Positions 6,986 to 15,650 of a stretch of DNA of 64,000 nucleotides are shown here, piece after piece. Below the pieces are notes generated by a model. The model had not been told where the DNA came from. It did not search any database and worked only from the letters and a program-made list of their open reading frames with translations. The stretch's first letter is position 1; each line of letters opens with the position of its first letter. Made by a program: the position numbers and the translations under genes. The DNA lies in NCBI RefSeq assembly GCF_003946865.1, contig NZ_QXTH01000008.1, forward strand, positions 246,343-310,342, given 5' to 3'. The DNA comes from Antribacter gilvus (GTDB taxonomy: Bacteria > Actinomycetota > Actinomycetes > Actinomycetales > Cellulomonadaceae).

Positions 6986-9900
6986 TCAGGAGCCCGCGTT
7001 CAGCTCCTCCTCCGCGGCGATCGCCTCTTCCAGCGCGGTCTGCAGCCGCTCCTGCGCCTCGCCGTAGGCAGCGAAGTCGCCCTCGGCGAGCGCGGCCTGG
7101 CCGTCCTGCATGGCCTGGTTGGCCGACCGCAGGGCCGCGTCGAGCCGGCTCGCGGCGTCCGTCGCGGCAGGCGACGGAGCAGCGGTGTCCGACGGCGCGG
7201 GCGTGGGTTCCGTACCGCCCTCACCCTCGCCCTCGGCGGGCGCGTCCGGCACGTCCGGCTCCGTGTCCACGCTGCCCGTGGGAGCGCCGGAGTCGCCGTC
7301 GAACACCTGGTCGAGGGCCTCGTCGAGCGTGTCGGCGAAGCCGACCTTGTCGCCGAACGCCACGAGCACGCGGCGCAGGAGCGGGAACTGCGTTCCCGCC
7401 GACGACTGGATGTACACCGGCTGCACGTAGAGCAGGCCGCCGCCGACGGGCAGCGTCAGCTGGTTGCCGCGCAGCACGCTCGACGCCTCGGTGTCGAGGA
7501 TGTTCAGCTCGTTGGAGATCGTCGGGTTCGAGTCGAAGTTGTTCTGCACCTGACCGGGGCCGGGCACCGTGGTGTCGCGTGGCAGCTCGAGGAGCCGGAG
7601 CTGCCCGTAGCTGTCCGCGCGGACACCGTCGTCGGACCCCGCCTCGGCATCGACCGCCAGGAAGCCGGTGAGCACCTCACGGTCGGTGTTGCCACCAGGG
7701 ATGAACGTGGAGGTCAGCGAGAACGAGGGCTGCTCCTGTCCCGGCATCTGCAGCGTCATGTAGAACGGCGGCTGCAGCGGCTTGATTGTGCCTGCGGCCG
7801 TCGGGTCCGCCGGGTTGTCCCAGAAGTCCTGGCCGGAGAAGAACTGGCCGGCGTCGGTCACGTGGTACGTCGCGAGCAGCGTGCGCTGGACCTTGAAGAG
7901 GTCCTCGGGGTAGCGCAGGTGGCTCATCAGGTCGCCGGAGATCTCGGAGATGGGCTGGAGCGCGGTGGGGAAGACCCCGGACCAGGCCTTGAGCACCGGG
8001 TCCTCGGTGTCCCAGGCATAGAGCGTCACCTCGCCGCTGTACGCGTCCACGGTGGCCTTGACCGAGTTGCGGATGTAGTTGATCTCCGCCGGCAGCTCGA
8101 CCGAGGCCGCGGTCTGCTGCTCGAGCGTGAGCGTGTCGGTCGTGGCCTCCTCGAGGGGCTGCGACGCGGAGTACGGGTAGTTGTCGGTGGTGGTGTAGCC
8201 GTCGACGATCCACTTGACCCGCCCGTCGACGACCGCGGGGTAGACCCGGTTGTCGAGGGTGAGGTACGGCGCCACCTTCTGGACGCGCTGCTTGGGGTCA
8301 CGGTCGTAGAGGATCTCCGACTCCTCCGTCACGCGGTCGGAGAAGAGGATCTGCTCCTCGCCGAACTTCAGCGCGTAGAGCAGGCGGTGCATGAACGACC
8401 CGACGTTCGGCCCGGCGTCCTCCGCCTGGGTCGGGAACGTGGTCTTGACCTGGCCGCCACCCTCCTGGTCGTCGGCCTGGTAGTCGAGCTCCCACGGCGT
8501 GGTGCCCTCGGGGGCACCGACGATGGAGTACTGCGTGGTCCGCGGGCTGAAGTAGATGCGCGGCTCGTAGCCCTCCTCCGTCATCGACGTCAGGGCGCCG
8601 GCGCTCGGGATGCCGCCCTCGTAGAAGGCGGGCCGCCCGTCCGGTCCGAGCTGGTTGCCGTAGGCAGCCACCACGCCGTAACCGTGCGTGTACACGGTGT
8701 GGTCGTTGACCCAGTTGCGCTGGCTCGTGCCGAGGCCCTCGAGGTTGAGCTCGCGCACGGCGATCACGGTGTCGCGAGACTCGCCCTCGACCATGTACCG
8801 GTCCACGGACAGCGTGTCGGCGAAGTCGTAGTACTGCTTGTTCTGCTGCAGCTGGCGGAACGACGGCGAGACGATCTGCGGGTCGAGCAGGCGGATGGAG
8901 GCCGCCGTCTCGGCGTCCTCGCGCAGCGCTCCCGCCGTGGCCTCGGTCGTCGCGTCGTACGCCTGCTTCTCGACCTCGTCGATGTCGAAGGCGTCGAGGG
9001 TCGCGTCGATGTTCCGCTGGATGTACGGCGTCTCCAGCTCCTGGGCGTTCGGGTTCACCTGGAAGCGCTGGACCACGGCCGGGTAGATCCCGCCGATCGC
9101 GATGGCGGAGACGACCATGAGGGCCACACCGATCGCGGGCAGCCGCCAGTCGCCCCGGACAGCGGCGACCACGAACAGGGCCGCGACGAACACGGCGACG
9201 ACGGTGAGGATGCCCTTGGACGGGATCACCGCGTGGATGTCCGAGTAGGAGGCGCCGTCGAACCGGGCCCCCGAGCTCGTCAGGATCGTGTAGCGGTCGA
9301 GCCAGTAGTTCGCGGCCACGAGGAGCAGGAGGACGGCGCCGATCACCGCGAGGTGGATGCGCGCCGCGGGCGTGGTGCGGGGCCCGCCGCCGGAGGCGGC
9401 ACCGACGCGCACGCCGCCGTAGAGGTAGTGCGTCACGACGGCCGCGATGGCGGACAGGATGACGACCGCCATGAGGAAGCTCGCGACGAACCGCAGCGCG
9501 GGCAGCGAGAACACGAAGAACCCGAGGTCCATCTCCCACTCGGGGTCCACCGTGCCGAAGGGCACGGCGTTGAAGGCCAGGAGGACCGTGCGCCACTGGG
9601 CCGACGCCGCGACGCCCGCGAAGAAGCCGACCATCACCGGGGCGGCGATGGTCACCACCTTGCGGAGCGGCTCGACGGCCTCGCGGTACTGGTCGAGCGT
9701 GGCCTGCTCGGGCGTGGACGGCGCGTAGACCGGCCGGGACCTGTAGGCCAGCGAGAACGACAGGAACACCGCTCCGCCCATCAGCAGGAACCCGGCGGCG
9801 AACAGCGCCGCCCGGGTGCCCCACTGCGTCCAGAGGACGTCGTCGAAGCCGAGCTGTCGGAACCACAGCACCTCGGTCCAGAGCTGAGCCAGCAGGAGCA

Positions 9901-10006
9901 GCCCGGCGATCGCGACGGCGACGACGACGATCGCCACTCCCAGCGGACTTCTGCGTCGTCCGAGGGGTGCATCACCCGAGCGGCGACGTGGTGCGGTGAA
10001 GGACAC
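6986..10006 (-). CDS. UPF0182 family large membrane protein
   Basis: A 1006-residue protein with seven hydrophobic segments in the first third (for example near residues 22-42, 66-88, 118-140, 163-195, 217-235, 268-290 and 295-318), then a long extracytoplasmic region with the conserved tracts PYLTLDNRVYPAVVDGRVKW and YTTTDNYPYS. This is the architecture of UPF0182, a function-unknown actinobacterial/cyanobacterial family. The C-terminal 100 residues add an acidic Pro/Ser/Thr linker and a helical Ala/Glu/Gln-rich coiled coil. The start is GTG. It lies downstream of the PDZ protease gene in the same direction, an order conserved in mycobacteria. Confidence 0.93.
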   Translation of the reverse strand: MSFTAPRRRSGDAPLGRRRSPLGVAIVVVAVAIAGLLLLAQLWTEVLWFRQLGFDDVLWTQWGTRAALFAAGFLLMGGAVFLSFSLAYRSRPVYAPSTPEQATLDQYREAVEPLRKVVTIAAPVMVGFFAGVAASAQWRTVLLAFNAVPFGTVDPEWEMDLGFFVFSLPALRFVASFLMAVVILSAIAAVVTHYLYGGVRVGAASGGGPRTTPAARIHLAVIGAVLLLLVAANYWLDRYTILTSSGARFDGASYSDIHAVIPSKGILTVVAVFVAALFVVAAVRGDWRLPAIGVALMVVSAIAIGGIYPAVVQRFQVNPNAQELETPYIQRNIDATLDAFDIDEVEKQAYDATTEATAGALREDAETAASIRLLDPQIVSPSFRQLQQNKQYYDFADTLSVDRYMVEGESRDTVIAVRELNLEGLGTSQRNWVNDHTVYTHGYGVVAAYGNQLGPDGRPAFYEGGIPSAGALTSMTEEGYEPRIYFSPRTTQYSIVGAPEGTTPWELDYQADDQEGGGQVKTTFPTQAEDAGPNVGSFMHRLLYALKFGEEQILFSDRVTEESEILYDRDPKQRVQKVAPYLTLDNRVYPAVVDGRVKWIVDGYTTTDNYPYSASQPLEEATTDTLTLEQQTAASVELPAEINYIRNSVKATVDAYSGEVTLYAWDTEDPVLKAWSGVFPTALQPISEISGDLMSHLRYPEDLFKVQRTLLATYHVTDAGQFFSGQDFWDNPADPTAAGTIKPLQPPFYMTLQMPGQEQPSFSLTSTFIPGGNTDREVLTGFLAVDAEAGSDDGVRADSYGQLRLLELPRDTTVPGPGQVQNNFDSNPTISNELNILDTEASSVLRGNQLTLPVGGGLLYVQPVYIQSSAGTQFPLLRRVLVAFGDKVGFADTLDEALDQVFDGDSGAPTGSVDTEPDVPDAPAEGEGEGGTEPTPAPSDTAAPSPAATDAASRLDAALRSANQAMQDGQAALAEGDFAAYGEAQERLQTALEEAIAAEEELNAGS

Positions 10007-10155
10007 GGCGGCGTTACCTCACAACTTCTTCGACTGCGGCGGCCCAGCACGGGCCCTCCCCGGGGGAACGGCCCGGTACCGCACAAGGTTCCCACAGACC
10101 TGGGCGACGCGACCGCGAAGGCGCCCGGCCGGCGTCGGGCACGGTCACCGCGCTG

Positions 10156-11277
10156 TCAGGAGGTGCAGGACGGGAGCCCTTCCGTGTCCTCCGCGCCGAT
10201 CGCGCGTACCGCGTCGCGCGCCTCGCGCAGGGTGGCGACCCGGACGACCGTCAGGCCGTCGGGGACGTTCCCCGCCACCTGGTCGCAGTTGCCGGCGGGG
10301 GCGAGGAACCACTCGGCGCCGTCCCGCAGGGCGCCGTACATCTTCTGCTCGATGCCGCCGATCGCGCCGACGGAGCCGTCCACGTCGATCGTGCCGGTAC
10401 CGGCGATGACCTCGCCGTCGGCCTCGTCCTCGCGGGTGAGGCGGTCGATGATGCCGAGGGCGAACATCGTGCCGGCGCTCGGCCCGCCGATGTCCTCGAT
10501 CTCGATGGTGACGTCGACCGGGAAGTCGTACTCCGGGTCGATGTAGACGCCCAGCAGGGCGCGGTCGGCACCCTCGGCCACGCCCGTGGTGATCGTCAGG
10601 TCCGCCGGCGCTCCCCCGCGCTGCACGCCGAGCACCACGTCCGAGCCCGGCTCCGTCTCGGCCAGCATGGCGATCAGGTCCGCGTAGGTGCCGACGGGCT
10701 CGCCCTGGAAGGTGGTGATGACGTCCTCGGGCCGGACCACCCCGTCGGCGCCCGTGCCCTCGGACACGGCGACCACCGTCAGCGTCGCCGGCACGTCGTA
10801 GCCCAGCTCGGTCAGGGCCGCGGCCGTGGCTGCCTCCTGCGAGGACAGCATCTCGGCCTGGCTGACCTGCTGCTGCTCCTCCTTGGTGGTCGACTCCGGG
10901 AAGATCTGCTCCACCGGCTGCACCGACCGCTGCGGGTCCAGCCAGCCCTGGACGACCTGGCCCGCCGTCATGGGGTACCCCGGGCCGCCCAGGACGGAGA
11001 CCGTCGTGAGGCGCAGCTCGCCGGTGGCCTCGAACGTCTCGGCACCCTCGATCTGGATGAGCCGCTTGCCGCCCTGCTCGCCGAGCGTGTCCTCCGTGGG
11101 ACCGGGAGAGCGCATCGCGTAGGGGGCCGGGAGCACCAGCGCAGCGGCGGACAGCAGTGCCGTGGCCAGCAGCGCCACACCCGTGGTCATCGTGCGGCGG
11201 CTCACCGGAGGGTCGAGGTCTCCGTCGTCGAGCGGGCCCTGCCCGGGATGGCTCTGCAGGTCGTGCGTCGAGGTCAC
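10156..11277 (-). CDS. PDZ-domain Lon-like serine protease (YlbL family)
   Basis: A 373-residue protein with one N-terminal membrane anchor (TTGVALLATALLSAAALVL), a PDZ domain around residues 180-250 (VVRPEDVITTFQGEPV) and a C-terminal Lon-type protease domain. The catalytic Ser is in GGPSAGTMFAL and the Lys in GGIEQKMYGAL, giving a Ser-Lys dyad. The GTG at 11277 is taken because the reading frame continues antisense through the next gene and no other start precedes the membrane segment; a GGGGGA lies 11 bases upstream. Family members process membrane or secreted proteins. It is transcribed toward the UPF0182 gene and divergently from the zinc protease gene. Confidence 0.92.
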   Translation of the reverse strand: MTSTHDLQSHPGQGPLDDGDLDPPVSRRTMTTGVALLATALLSAAALVLPAPYAMRSPGPTEDTLGEQGGKRLIQIEGAETFEATGELRLTTVSVLGGPGYPMTAGQVVQGWLDPQRSVQPVEQIFPESTTKEEQQQVSQAEMLSSQEAATAAALTELGYDVPATLTVVAVSEGTGADGVVRPEDVITTFQGEPVGTYADLIAMLAETEPGSDVVLGVQRGGAPADLTITTGVAEGADRALLGVYIDPEYDFPVDVTIEIEDIGGPSAGTMFALGIIDRLTREDEADGEVIAGTGTIDVDGSVGAIGGIEQKMYGALRDGAEWFLAPAGNCDQVAGNVPDGLTVVRVATLREARDAVRAIGAEDTEGLPSCTS

Positions 11278-11503
11278 CGGCCCATCATCCCCCACGGTCC
11301 TGGACGCATGGTGCACGCTGCGGAGCCGTCGTGGAGACTGGGAGGCGGGGACCTCTCCCCCGTCGGCCGACGCTGCGCCCAGAGCGAAGCGGGAACCTTC
11401 CGGGCGGCTCGCACGGTTAACGTGATGTTTCGGCAGAGCCGACGGAGCGCCCCTACCGCTGGGCGCACCGGGCCCCGCACCGACGGACCAGGCAAGGAGC
11501 ATC

Positions 11504-12892
11504 ATGACCGACCCGCAGCTGCCGGACCCCGGCAACCAGTCCTGGGAGGACTTGATCCGCTCCATGCTGGGCGACGACGCCGAGGAGGTGCTCGCGGAGA
11601 TGCGCGCCCGCGGGCTCGACCCCACCGCCCTGGGCGGCACGGCGCCCGACCCGGCGATGATGCAGCAGGCTCTCGCCCAGGTGCAGCGCCTCCTCTCCGA
11701 GCCGGGCACCGGCCCGGTCAACGCCGACGTGGCGCACGACATCGCCCGGCAGGTCGCCGTGGCCGAGGGCGACCCGTCGATCATGGGTGGACAGGCCCGC
11801 GAGGTCACCCAGGCCCTGTCCGTGGCCGAGCTCTGGCTCGACGTGGTCACCGACCTCCCGCCCGCCGGCGGCGGCTCCGCGGCCTGGAGCCGCTCGGAGT
11901 GGGTGGAGGCCACGCTCCCCGCGTGGAACGCGCTCGCCGCCCCGGTCGCCACGTCGGTCGCGGACGCGCTCGCCACCGTGCTGCACGACCAGCTCCCGGA
12001 GGGCGTGGACGACGGCGTGGCCATGCCGGGCATGCCCGCCGGCGTGCTCGCGGGCCTCGGCGGGATCGACCCCGCACAGATGATGCGGCGCCTCGGCTCG
12101 GCGGTGTTCGGCATGCAGGTGGGCCAGGCCGCCGGGACCCTGTCGCGCGAGGTCTTCGGCGCCACGGACGTGGGCGTGCCGCTCCTCGCCGGTGCGCAGA
12201 CGGTGCTGCTGCCCACCAACGTCGCGGCCTTCGCCCACGGGCTCGACGCGCCGGTGGAGGAGGTCCGCCTGTTCCTCGCGCTGCGCGAGGCCGCCCACGC
12301 GCGCCTGTTCACGCACGTCCAGTGGCTGCGCGCGCACCTGCTCGGCCTCGTCGAGCAGTACGCCCGCGGGATCACGATCGACCTCTCCGCCCTCGAGAGC
12401 CAGGTCCAGGACATCGACCTCGCCGACCCCGACGCCCTGCGCCGGGCGCTGTCGGGCGGCGTGTTCGGCCTGCAGAACACCGACGAGCAGAAGGCCACGC
12501 TCCTGCGGCTCGAGACCACGCTGGCGCTCGTGGAGGGGTGGGTCGACGAGGTGACGGCCACGGCAGCCCTGCCGCACCTGCCGCACGCCGTGCCGCTGCG
12601 CGAGATGATGCGCCGGCGCCGCGCGGCCGGCGGACCCGCCGAGCACACCTTCTCGACCCTCGTCGGCCTGGAGCTGCGTCCGCGCCGGTCACGTGACGCG
12701 GCCACCCTCTTCGGGATCGTCACCCGCGAGTCCGGCCCCGAGGGCCGGGACGCCGTGTGGCAGCACCCCGACCTGCTGCCGGTGACCGCCGACCTCGACG
12801 ACCCCGCGGGCTACCTCGGCCGCCGTGCGGACCTCGCCACGGAGCACGCGGACGTGGACGCCGCGCTGAAGGAGATCTTCGGGGAGGAGTGA
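11504..12892 (+). CDS. Zinc-dependent metalloprotease-like protein, DUF2342 family
   Basis: A 462-residue protein of the DUF2342 (coenzyme F420 biosynthesis-associated/zincin-like) family that always sits beside the PDZ protease in actinobacteria. The family core is visible: GQAAGTLSREVFGATD, the zinc-site helix LREAAHARLF, and LVEGWVDEV. The ATG at 11504 has AAGGAG 4 bases upstream. The N-terminal 80 residues are acidic and helical. Catalysis has not been established for most members; the EAAH element is a variant of the classic HExxH motif. The gene is divergent from the PDZ protease across 226 bp that hold both promoters and no other gene. Confidence 0.88.
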   Translation: MTDPQLPDPGNQSWEDLIRSMLGDDAEEVLAEMRARGLDPTALGGTAPDPAMMQQALAQVQRLLSEPGTGPVNADVAHDIARQVAVAEGDPSIMGGQAREVTQALSVAELWLDVVTDLPPAGGGSAAWSRSEWVEATLPAWNALAAPVATSVADALATVLHDQLPEGVDDGVAMPGMPAGVLAGLGGIDPAQMMRRLGSAVFGMQVGQAAGTLSREVFGATDVGVPLLAGAQTVLLPTNVAAFAHGLDAPVEEVRLFLALREAAHARLFTHVQWLRAHLLGLVEQYARGITIDLSALESQVQDIDLADPDALRRALSGGVFGLQNTDEQKATLLRLETTLALVEGWVDEVTATAALPHLPHAVPLREMMRRRRAAGGPAEHTFSTLVGLELRPRRSRDAATLFGIVTRESGPEGRDAVWQHPDLLPVTADLDDPAGYLGRRADLATEHADVDAALKEIFGEE

Positions 12893-12896
12893 CGCC

Positions 12897-13436
12897 TCAG
12901 TCGTCCTGGGCGGGGTCACCCATCGAGCCGCCGTCCTGGAAGAAGGAGACCCCTTCGAGGAAGCCGCGCGCCCGGTCGGTGCGCGGGTAGCCGTCGAGCA
13001 GCTTCCAGAAGTCGGGTCCGTGGCCGGCGTGCAGCAGGTGCGCCAACTCGTGCAGCAGCACGTAGTCGAGCACCCACGCCGGCATGCCCTGCACCCGGGT
13101 GGAGATCCGGATCGACCCGTCGACCAGCGTGCAGGAACCCCAGCGCCGGCCCTGGTTCGACGACCAGCGCACGCTCGAGGGCCGCGCCCTGCCGTCGAGG
13201 TACCGCACCGAGAGCTCACGCGCCCGGGCAACGAGCTCCTCGTCCGAGGGCCGCCGACGGCGCTCCTTGTCGTCGAGCCTGGCCAGCATCTTGGCCACCC
13301 ACTCTCGCTCCTGAGCCCGCGAGAAGCGCGCCGGAATCGCGACGATGGTTCGTTCACCGTCGCGATAAGCGCTGACCGTGGCGGTGCGACGGCGGCTCCG
13401 GCGCACCTCCACGGACGTCAGGGCGTCGTGGGCCAC
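12897..13436 (-). CDS. YgjP-like M48 metallopeptidase (DUF45)
   Basis: A 179-residue protein with the zinc motif HELAHLLHAGHGPDFW, the hallmark of the YgjP/WSS1-like DUF45 group, preceded by RRWGSCT and IRISTRV. It converges on the DUF2342 gene with four bases between stops. The GTG start at 13436 follows a TACGGT box (13448-13443) by 6 bases, so the mRNA is probably leaderless. Family members are intracellular peptidase-like proteins of poorly defined role. Confidence 0.9.
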   Translation of the reverse strand: MAHDALTSVEVRRSRRRTATVSAYRDGERTIVAIPARFSRAQEREWVAKMLARLDDKERRRRPSDEELVARARELSVRYLDGRARPSSVRWSSNQGRRWGSCTLVDGSIRISTRVQGMPAWVLDYVLLHELAHLLHAGHGPDFWKLLDGYPRTDRARGFLEGVSFFQDGGSMGDPAQDD

Positions 13437-13599
13437 AGCACGACCGTAGCGGTTATCGGCCCCGGGTGGTCAAGAACACACCGCGGGCAGGGAGATATAT
13501 CCCCGTTCTTCCCTGCGGAATCGGCGTGGCGCCGGTAGTACCTCCAGAGGTGTGGACGACGACGCGGGGCGAGCGCCGCCGTCGGGCACAGTGGACGGC

Positions 13600-14724
13600 A
13601 TGCGTACCGCCCGCCCCGTCCCCCTCCGGCTCCGGCCGGGCACGCCGTTGCTCGTCCGCGGCGACGGTGAGGTGCAGTGCGGGACCGACCGCCGCTGGGC
13701 GTTCGTGCTGTCCGGGCTCGACCGAGCCGAGACCGCGTGGCTGCGCGAGCTCGCCGAACGACGGCACGTCCCCCTGGAGCAGGCCGCTGCGCGCTGCGGG
13801 GTCGCGGCGGAGCGCCGCGACGCGATCGTCGACGTGCTCGAGCGGGCGGGGGTGCTCGTCCCGTCGCCCGCGCCCGTCGGCCGGGTGTCCGCGGTGGCCG
13901 ACGGCGCGGCGGACTCCCCGGTGCTCGGCATGCTGCGGCCGGACGGTGCGGGGCTGATCACCCTCGCCTCGCGCGCGACCCGCACGGTCGGCATCGCCGG
14001 GCTCGGGCGGACCGGGGCGGCGGTGGCCCTGCACCTGGCGACCGCCGGCGTCGGGCACCTGGTGCTGCACGACCCGCTGCCCGTCCAGACCACCGACCTG
14101 GGCCTGGGCGGGCCGCGGACCGCCGATCTCGGGCGGCGCCGGGACAAGGCGGTGCGGTCGACGCTCGCGGACCGGTCGCCGAGGGTCGCCGTGACGGTGG
14201 ACGACGGGGACGCCGGAGGTCCCGGGGGGTCCGGCGGCTCCGGCCGCTCCGGCCGCTCTGCCGAGGGCGGCGCCGCCGGTTCCGCCCAACGGATGCCCGC
14301 CCTCGACGTGGTCGTGGTGGTCGAGCCGCACGCCGCGCACCCGGCGAGGTACCGGCGGCTCATGGGGTCCGGGATCCCGCACCTCCCCGTGGTGGTCCGC
14401 GAGGCGGACGTGGTCCTCGGGCCTTTCGTCAGGCCGGGTGCGGGTGCGTGCGTCGGGTGCGTGGACCTGCACCGCGCGGACGCCGACCCGCAGTGGCCCG
14501 TGCTGGCGTCGCAGCTGCGCGAGACACCCGAACCGCCCCAGGAGACCACGCTCGCCGCGACGGCCGCGGCCCTCGCGGCCGGACAGGTGCTGGCACAGCT
14601 CGACGGTCACCGGCCGGCGATGTTCGGCCTGTCCGTCGAGGTGGCGCTGCCGTACGGCCTCCCACGCACGAGCCCCGTGCCGCCGCACGCGAGGTGCGGC
14701 TGCACGGGGCTGCCGGTTCGTTGA
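13600..14724 (+). CDS. ThiF/E1-like adenylyltransferase-fold protein
   Basis: A 374-residue protein with a winged-helix-like N-terminal region (residues 10-85) and a Rossmann domain beginning at TVGIAGLGRTGAAVALHLA, the nucleotide motif of ThiF/MoeB/E1 enzymes. Cys pairs in GACVGCVDLHR and HARCGCTG could bind a structural zinc. A Gly/Ser-rich insert (GGPGGSGGSGRSGRS) interrupts the domain. Homologues next to whiB7 and uvrD2 are common in actinobacteria, and the architecture recalls leader-peptide-binding or cyclodehydratase partner proteins, but no such cluster is present. The ATG at 13600 is preferred; a GTG at 13552 is in frame. Substrate unknown. Confidence 0.78.
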   Translation: MRTARPVPLRLRPGTPLLVRGDGEVQCGTDRRWAFVLSGLDRAETAWLRELAERRHVPLEQAAARCGVAAERRDAIVDVLERAGVLVPSPAPVGRVSAVADGAADSPVLGMLRPDGAGLITLASRATRTVGIAGLGRTGAAVALHLATAGVGHLVLHDPLPVQTTDLGLGGPRTADLGRRRDKAVRSTLADRSPRVAVTVDDGDAGGPGGSGGSGRSGRSAEGGAAGSAQRMPALDVVVVVEPHAAHPARYRRLMGSGIPHLPVVVREADVVLGPFVRPGAGACVGCVDLHRADADPQWPVLASQLRETPEPPQETTLAATAAALAAGQVLAQLDGHRPAMFGLSVEVALPYGLPRTSPVPPHARCGCTGLPVR

Positions 14725-14792
14725 CGGCCTGATCACGTCGAGCCGTCGGACCGTCGGTCCGGGCCGAGGTCACGGCCGGACGGTCGCGGTGG

Positions 14793-15158
14793 TCATGCCG
14801 CGACCGCCTCCGACTTGCGGGGCCGGCCACGCCCACGCTTGCGGGCGACGACGGCGCCGTCGACGAAGACCTCGCCGCCCCAGACGCCCCACGGCTCCTG
14901 CCGGTCGAGCGCGCCGGCGAGGCAGCCGGCCTGGAGCGGACAGCTGCGGCACAGTGCCTTGGCCCGCTCGACCTGGTCCGAGTGCTCCGCGAACCACAGC
15001 TCGGGGTCGTTGGTGCGGCACGGGAGCAGGGAGTTCATGAGCAGGTCGAACTCGGTGTCCTGACGGGGGGTCGTCTCTGTGGGGACGACGGGTTGAGGAG
15101 GGTCCCAGGGGCCGGATCCGCCCTGGGGAAGAGTGTCGAGGAGCGCAGTGAGGCGCAC
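14793..15158 (-). CDS. whiB7: WhiB7-type transcriptional regulator
   Basis: A 121-residue WhiB protein with four cluster Cys residues (C47, C70, C73, C79), the GVWGGE turn (residues 91-96) and a C-terminal basic AT-hook KRGRGRPRK (residues 107-115). The AT-hook identifies the WhiB7 branch, which binds the housekeeping sigma factor and activates intrinsic antibiotic-resistance genes, including itself. The GTG start has AGGAGA 5 bases upstream. It is followed by the convergent ThiF-like gene and preceded by a 400-bp leader with an upstream ORF, an attenuator hairpin and an AT-rich WhiB7-style promoter, each listed separately. Confidence 0.93.
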   Translation of the reverse strand: MRLTALLDTLPQGGSGPWDPPQPVVPTETTPRQDTEFDLLMNSLLPCRTNDPELWFAEHSDQVERAKALCRSCPLQAGCLAGALDRQEPWGVWGGEVFVDGAVVARKRGRGRPRKSEAVAA

Positions 15159-15280
15159 GGTTGTCTCCTGTGGTCCTGTGAGGAACGTCGGCGATGAACG
15201 TCTTTGGGGGGAACAGGACCCCTGGCTACTGCTCGATCCACCGGCCGATCAGAGAGATCGGGGAGTTCCGGGAATCGAGA

Positions 15281-15312
15281 AGGCCGCGGGTCCCGAGTGG
15301 ACTCCGCGGCCT
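15281..15312 (-). terminator. Attenuator-like hairpin in the whiB7 leader
   Basis: A 13-bp stem with one bulge (15281-15293 with 15299-15312, 5-nt loop) followed on the minus strand by a pyrimidine-rich TTCTCGATT. It lies 18 bases after the stop of the leader ORF and about 120 bases before the whiB7 start, the position expected for a premature terminator controlled by leader translation. Confidence 0.68.
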
Positions 15313-15330
15313 GGATGGTGACTCGGTCGG

Positions 15331-15486
15331 TCAGACCGGGTGCACTCCTGGTACGGAGTCTGGTGCGGGGATGGACAGGGCTCCCCCACGCACGCGCGCA
15401 CGGAAGGCGCGAACGGCATCGGCTGCCGGCGGCACATAGCCGCCGCAGGTGTGCGCGTTCGACGTCAGCATCTGCTTGATCTTCAT
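15331..15486 (-). CDS. Leader ORF (uORF) upstream of whiB7, 51 aa
   Basis: A 51-codon ORF on the whiB7 transcript, beginning MKIKQMLTSNAHTCGGYVPP and ending at TGA 15331-15333. GGAGG lies 11 bases before its ATG. The codons for GGYVPP sit in a 7-bp hairpin (15427-15445). In mycobacteria and Streptomyces, whiB7/wblC is induced when ribosome-targeting drugs disturb translation of a leader ORF, releasing attenuation; the arrangement here fits. The Arg-rich middle (VRAFRARVRGG) and late Pro residues could slow ribosomes. The peptide may also be a functional small protein. I know of no named family. Confidence 0.72.
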   Translation of the reverse strand: MKIKQMLTSNAHTCGGYVPPAADAVRAFRARVRGGALSIPAPDSVPGVHPV

Positions 15487-15558
15487 CAGGGAACCCACCT
15501 CCTCGCTCAACTCGGGGCTCGGCCTCTCGGCCTCACCCTCCTGTCAGGGACAACACTG

Positions 15559-15597
15559 ACCCTATGACGGCTCGATCTACCGGGACAACTTATTAAC
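15559..15597 (-). promoter_or_regulatory. WhiB7-dependent autoregulated promoter
   Basis: On the minus strand a TTGTCC -35 (15588-15583) and TAGGGT -10 (15564-15559) are 18 bp apart, and an AT-rich block GTTAATAAG (15597-15589) touches the -35. WhiB7-activated promoters characteristically carry such an AT block just upstream of the -35, read by the AT-hook. Transcription would start near 15552, giving a leader of about 390 nt. Confidence 0.7.
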
Positions 15598-15650
15598 GGA
15601 ACTTTCTTCGACGAGTTTTTTTCGGCCCGTCCGCGGCACGGTTCTGCGCC

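Noticed and set aside
10007..10155. A small gene or RNA between UPF0182 and the PDZ protease
   Set aside because: No coding potential with a ribosome-binding site, and no stable conserved-looking structure was found in 149 bp.
6266..10546. A very long plus-strand open frame (over 1400 codons) antisense to the UPF0182 gene
   Set aside because: It is a by-product of high-GC codon usage: its translation is Arg/Val/Gly-rich without motifs, and the opposite strand encodes a clear family protein. The same applies to long antisense frames at 3519-5693, 20528-22129 and 23527-27360.
14725..14792. CGGACC-GTC-GGTCCG between the ThiF-like gene and whiB7 as a strong terminator
   Set aside because: A 6-bp stem with a 3-nt loop is possible but too weak to call with confidence.
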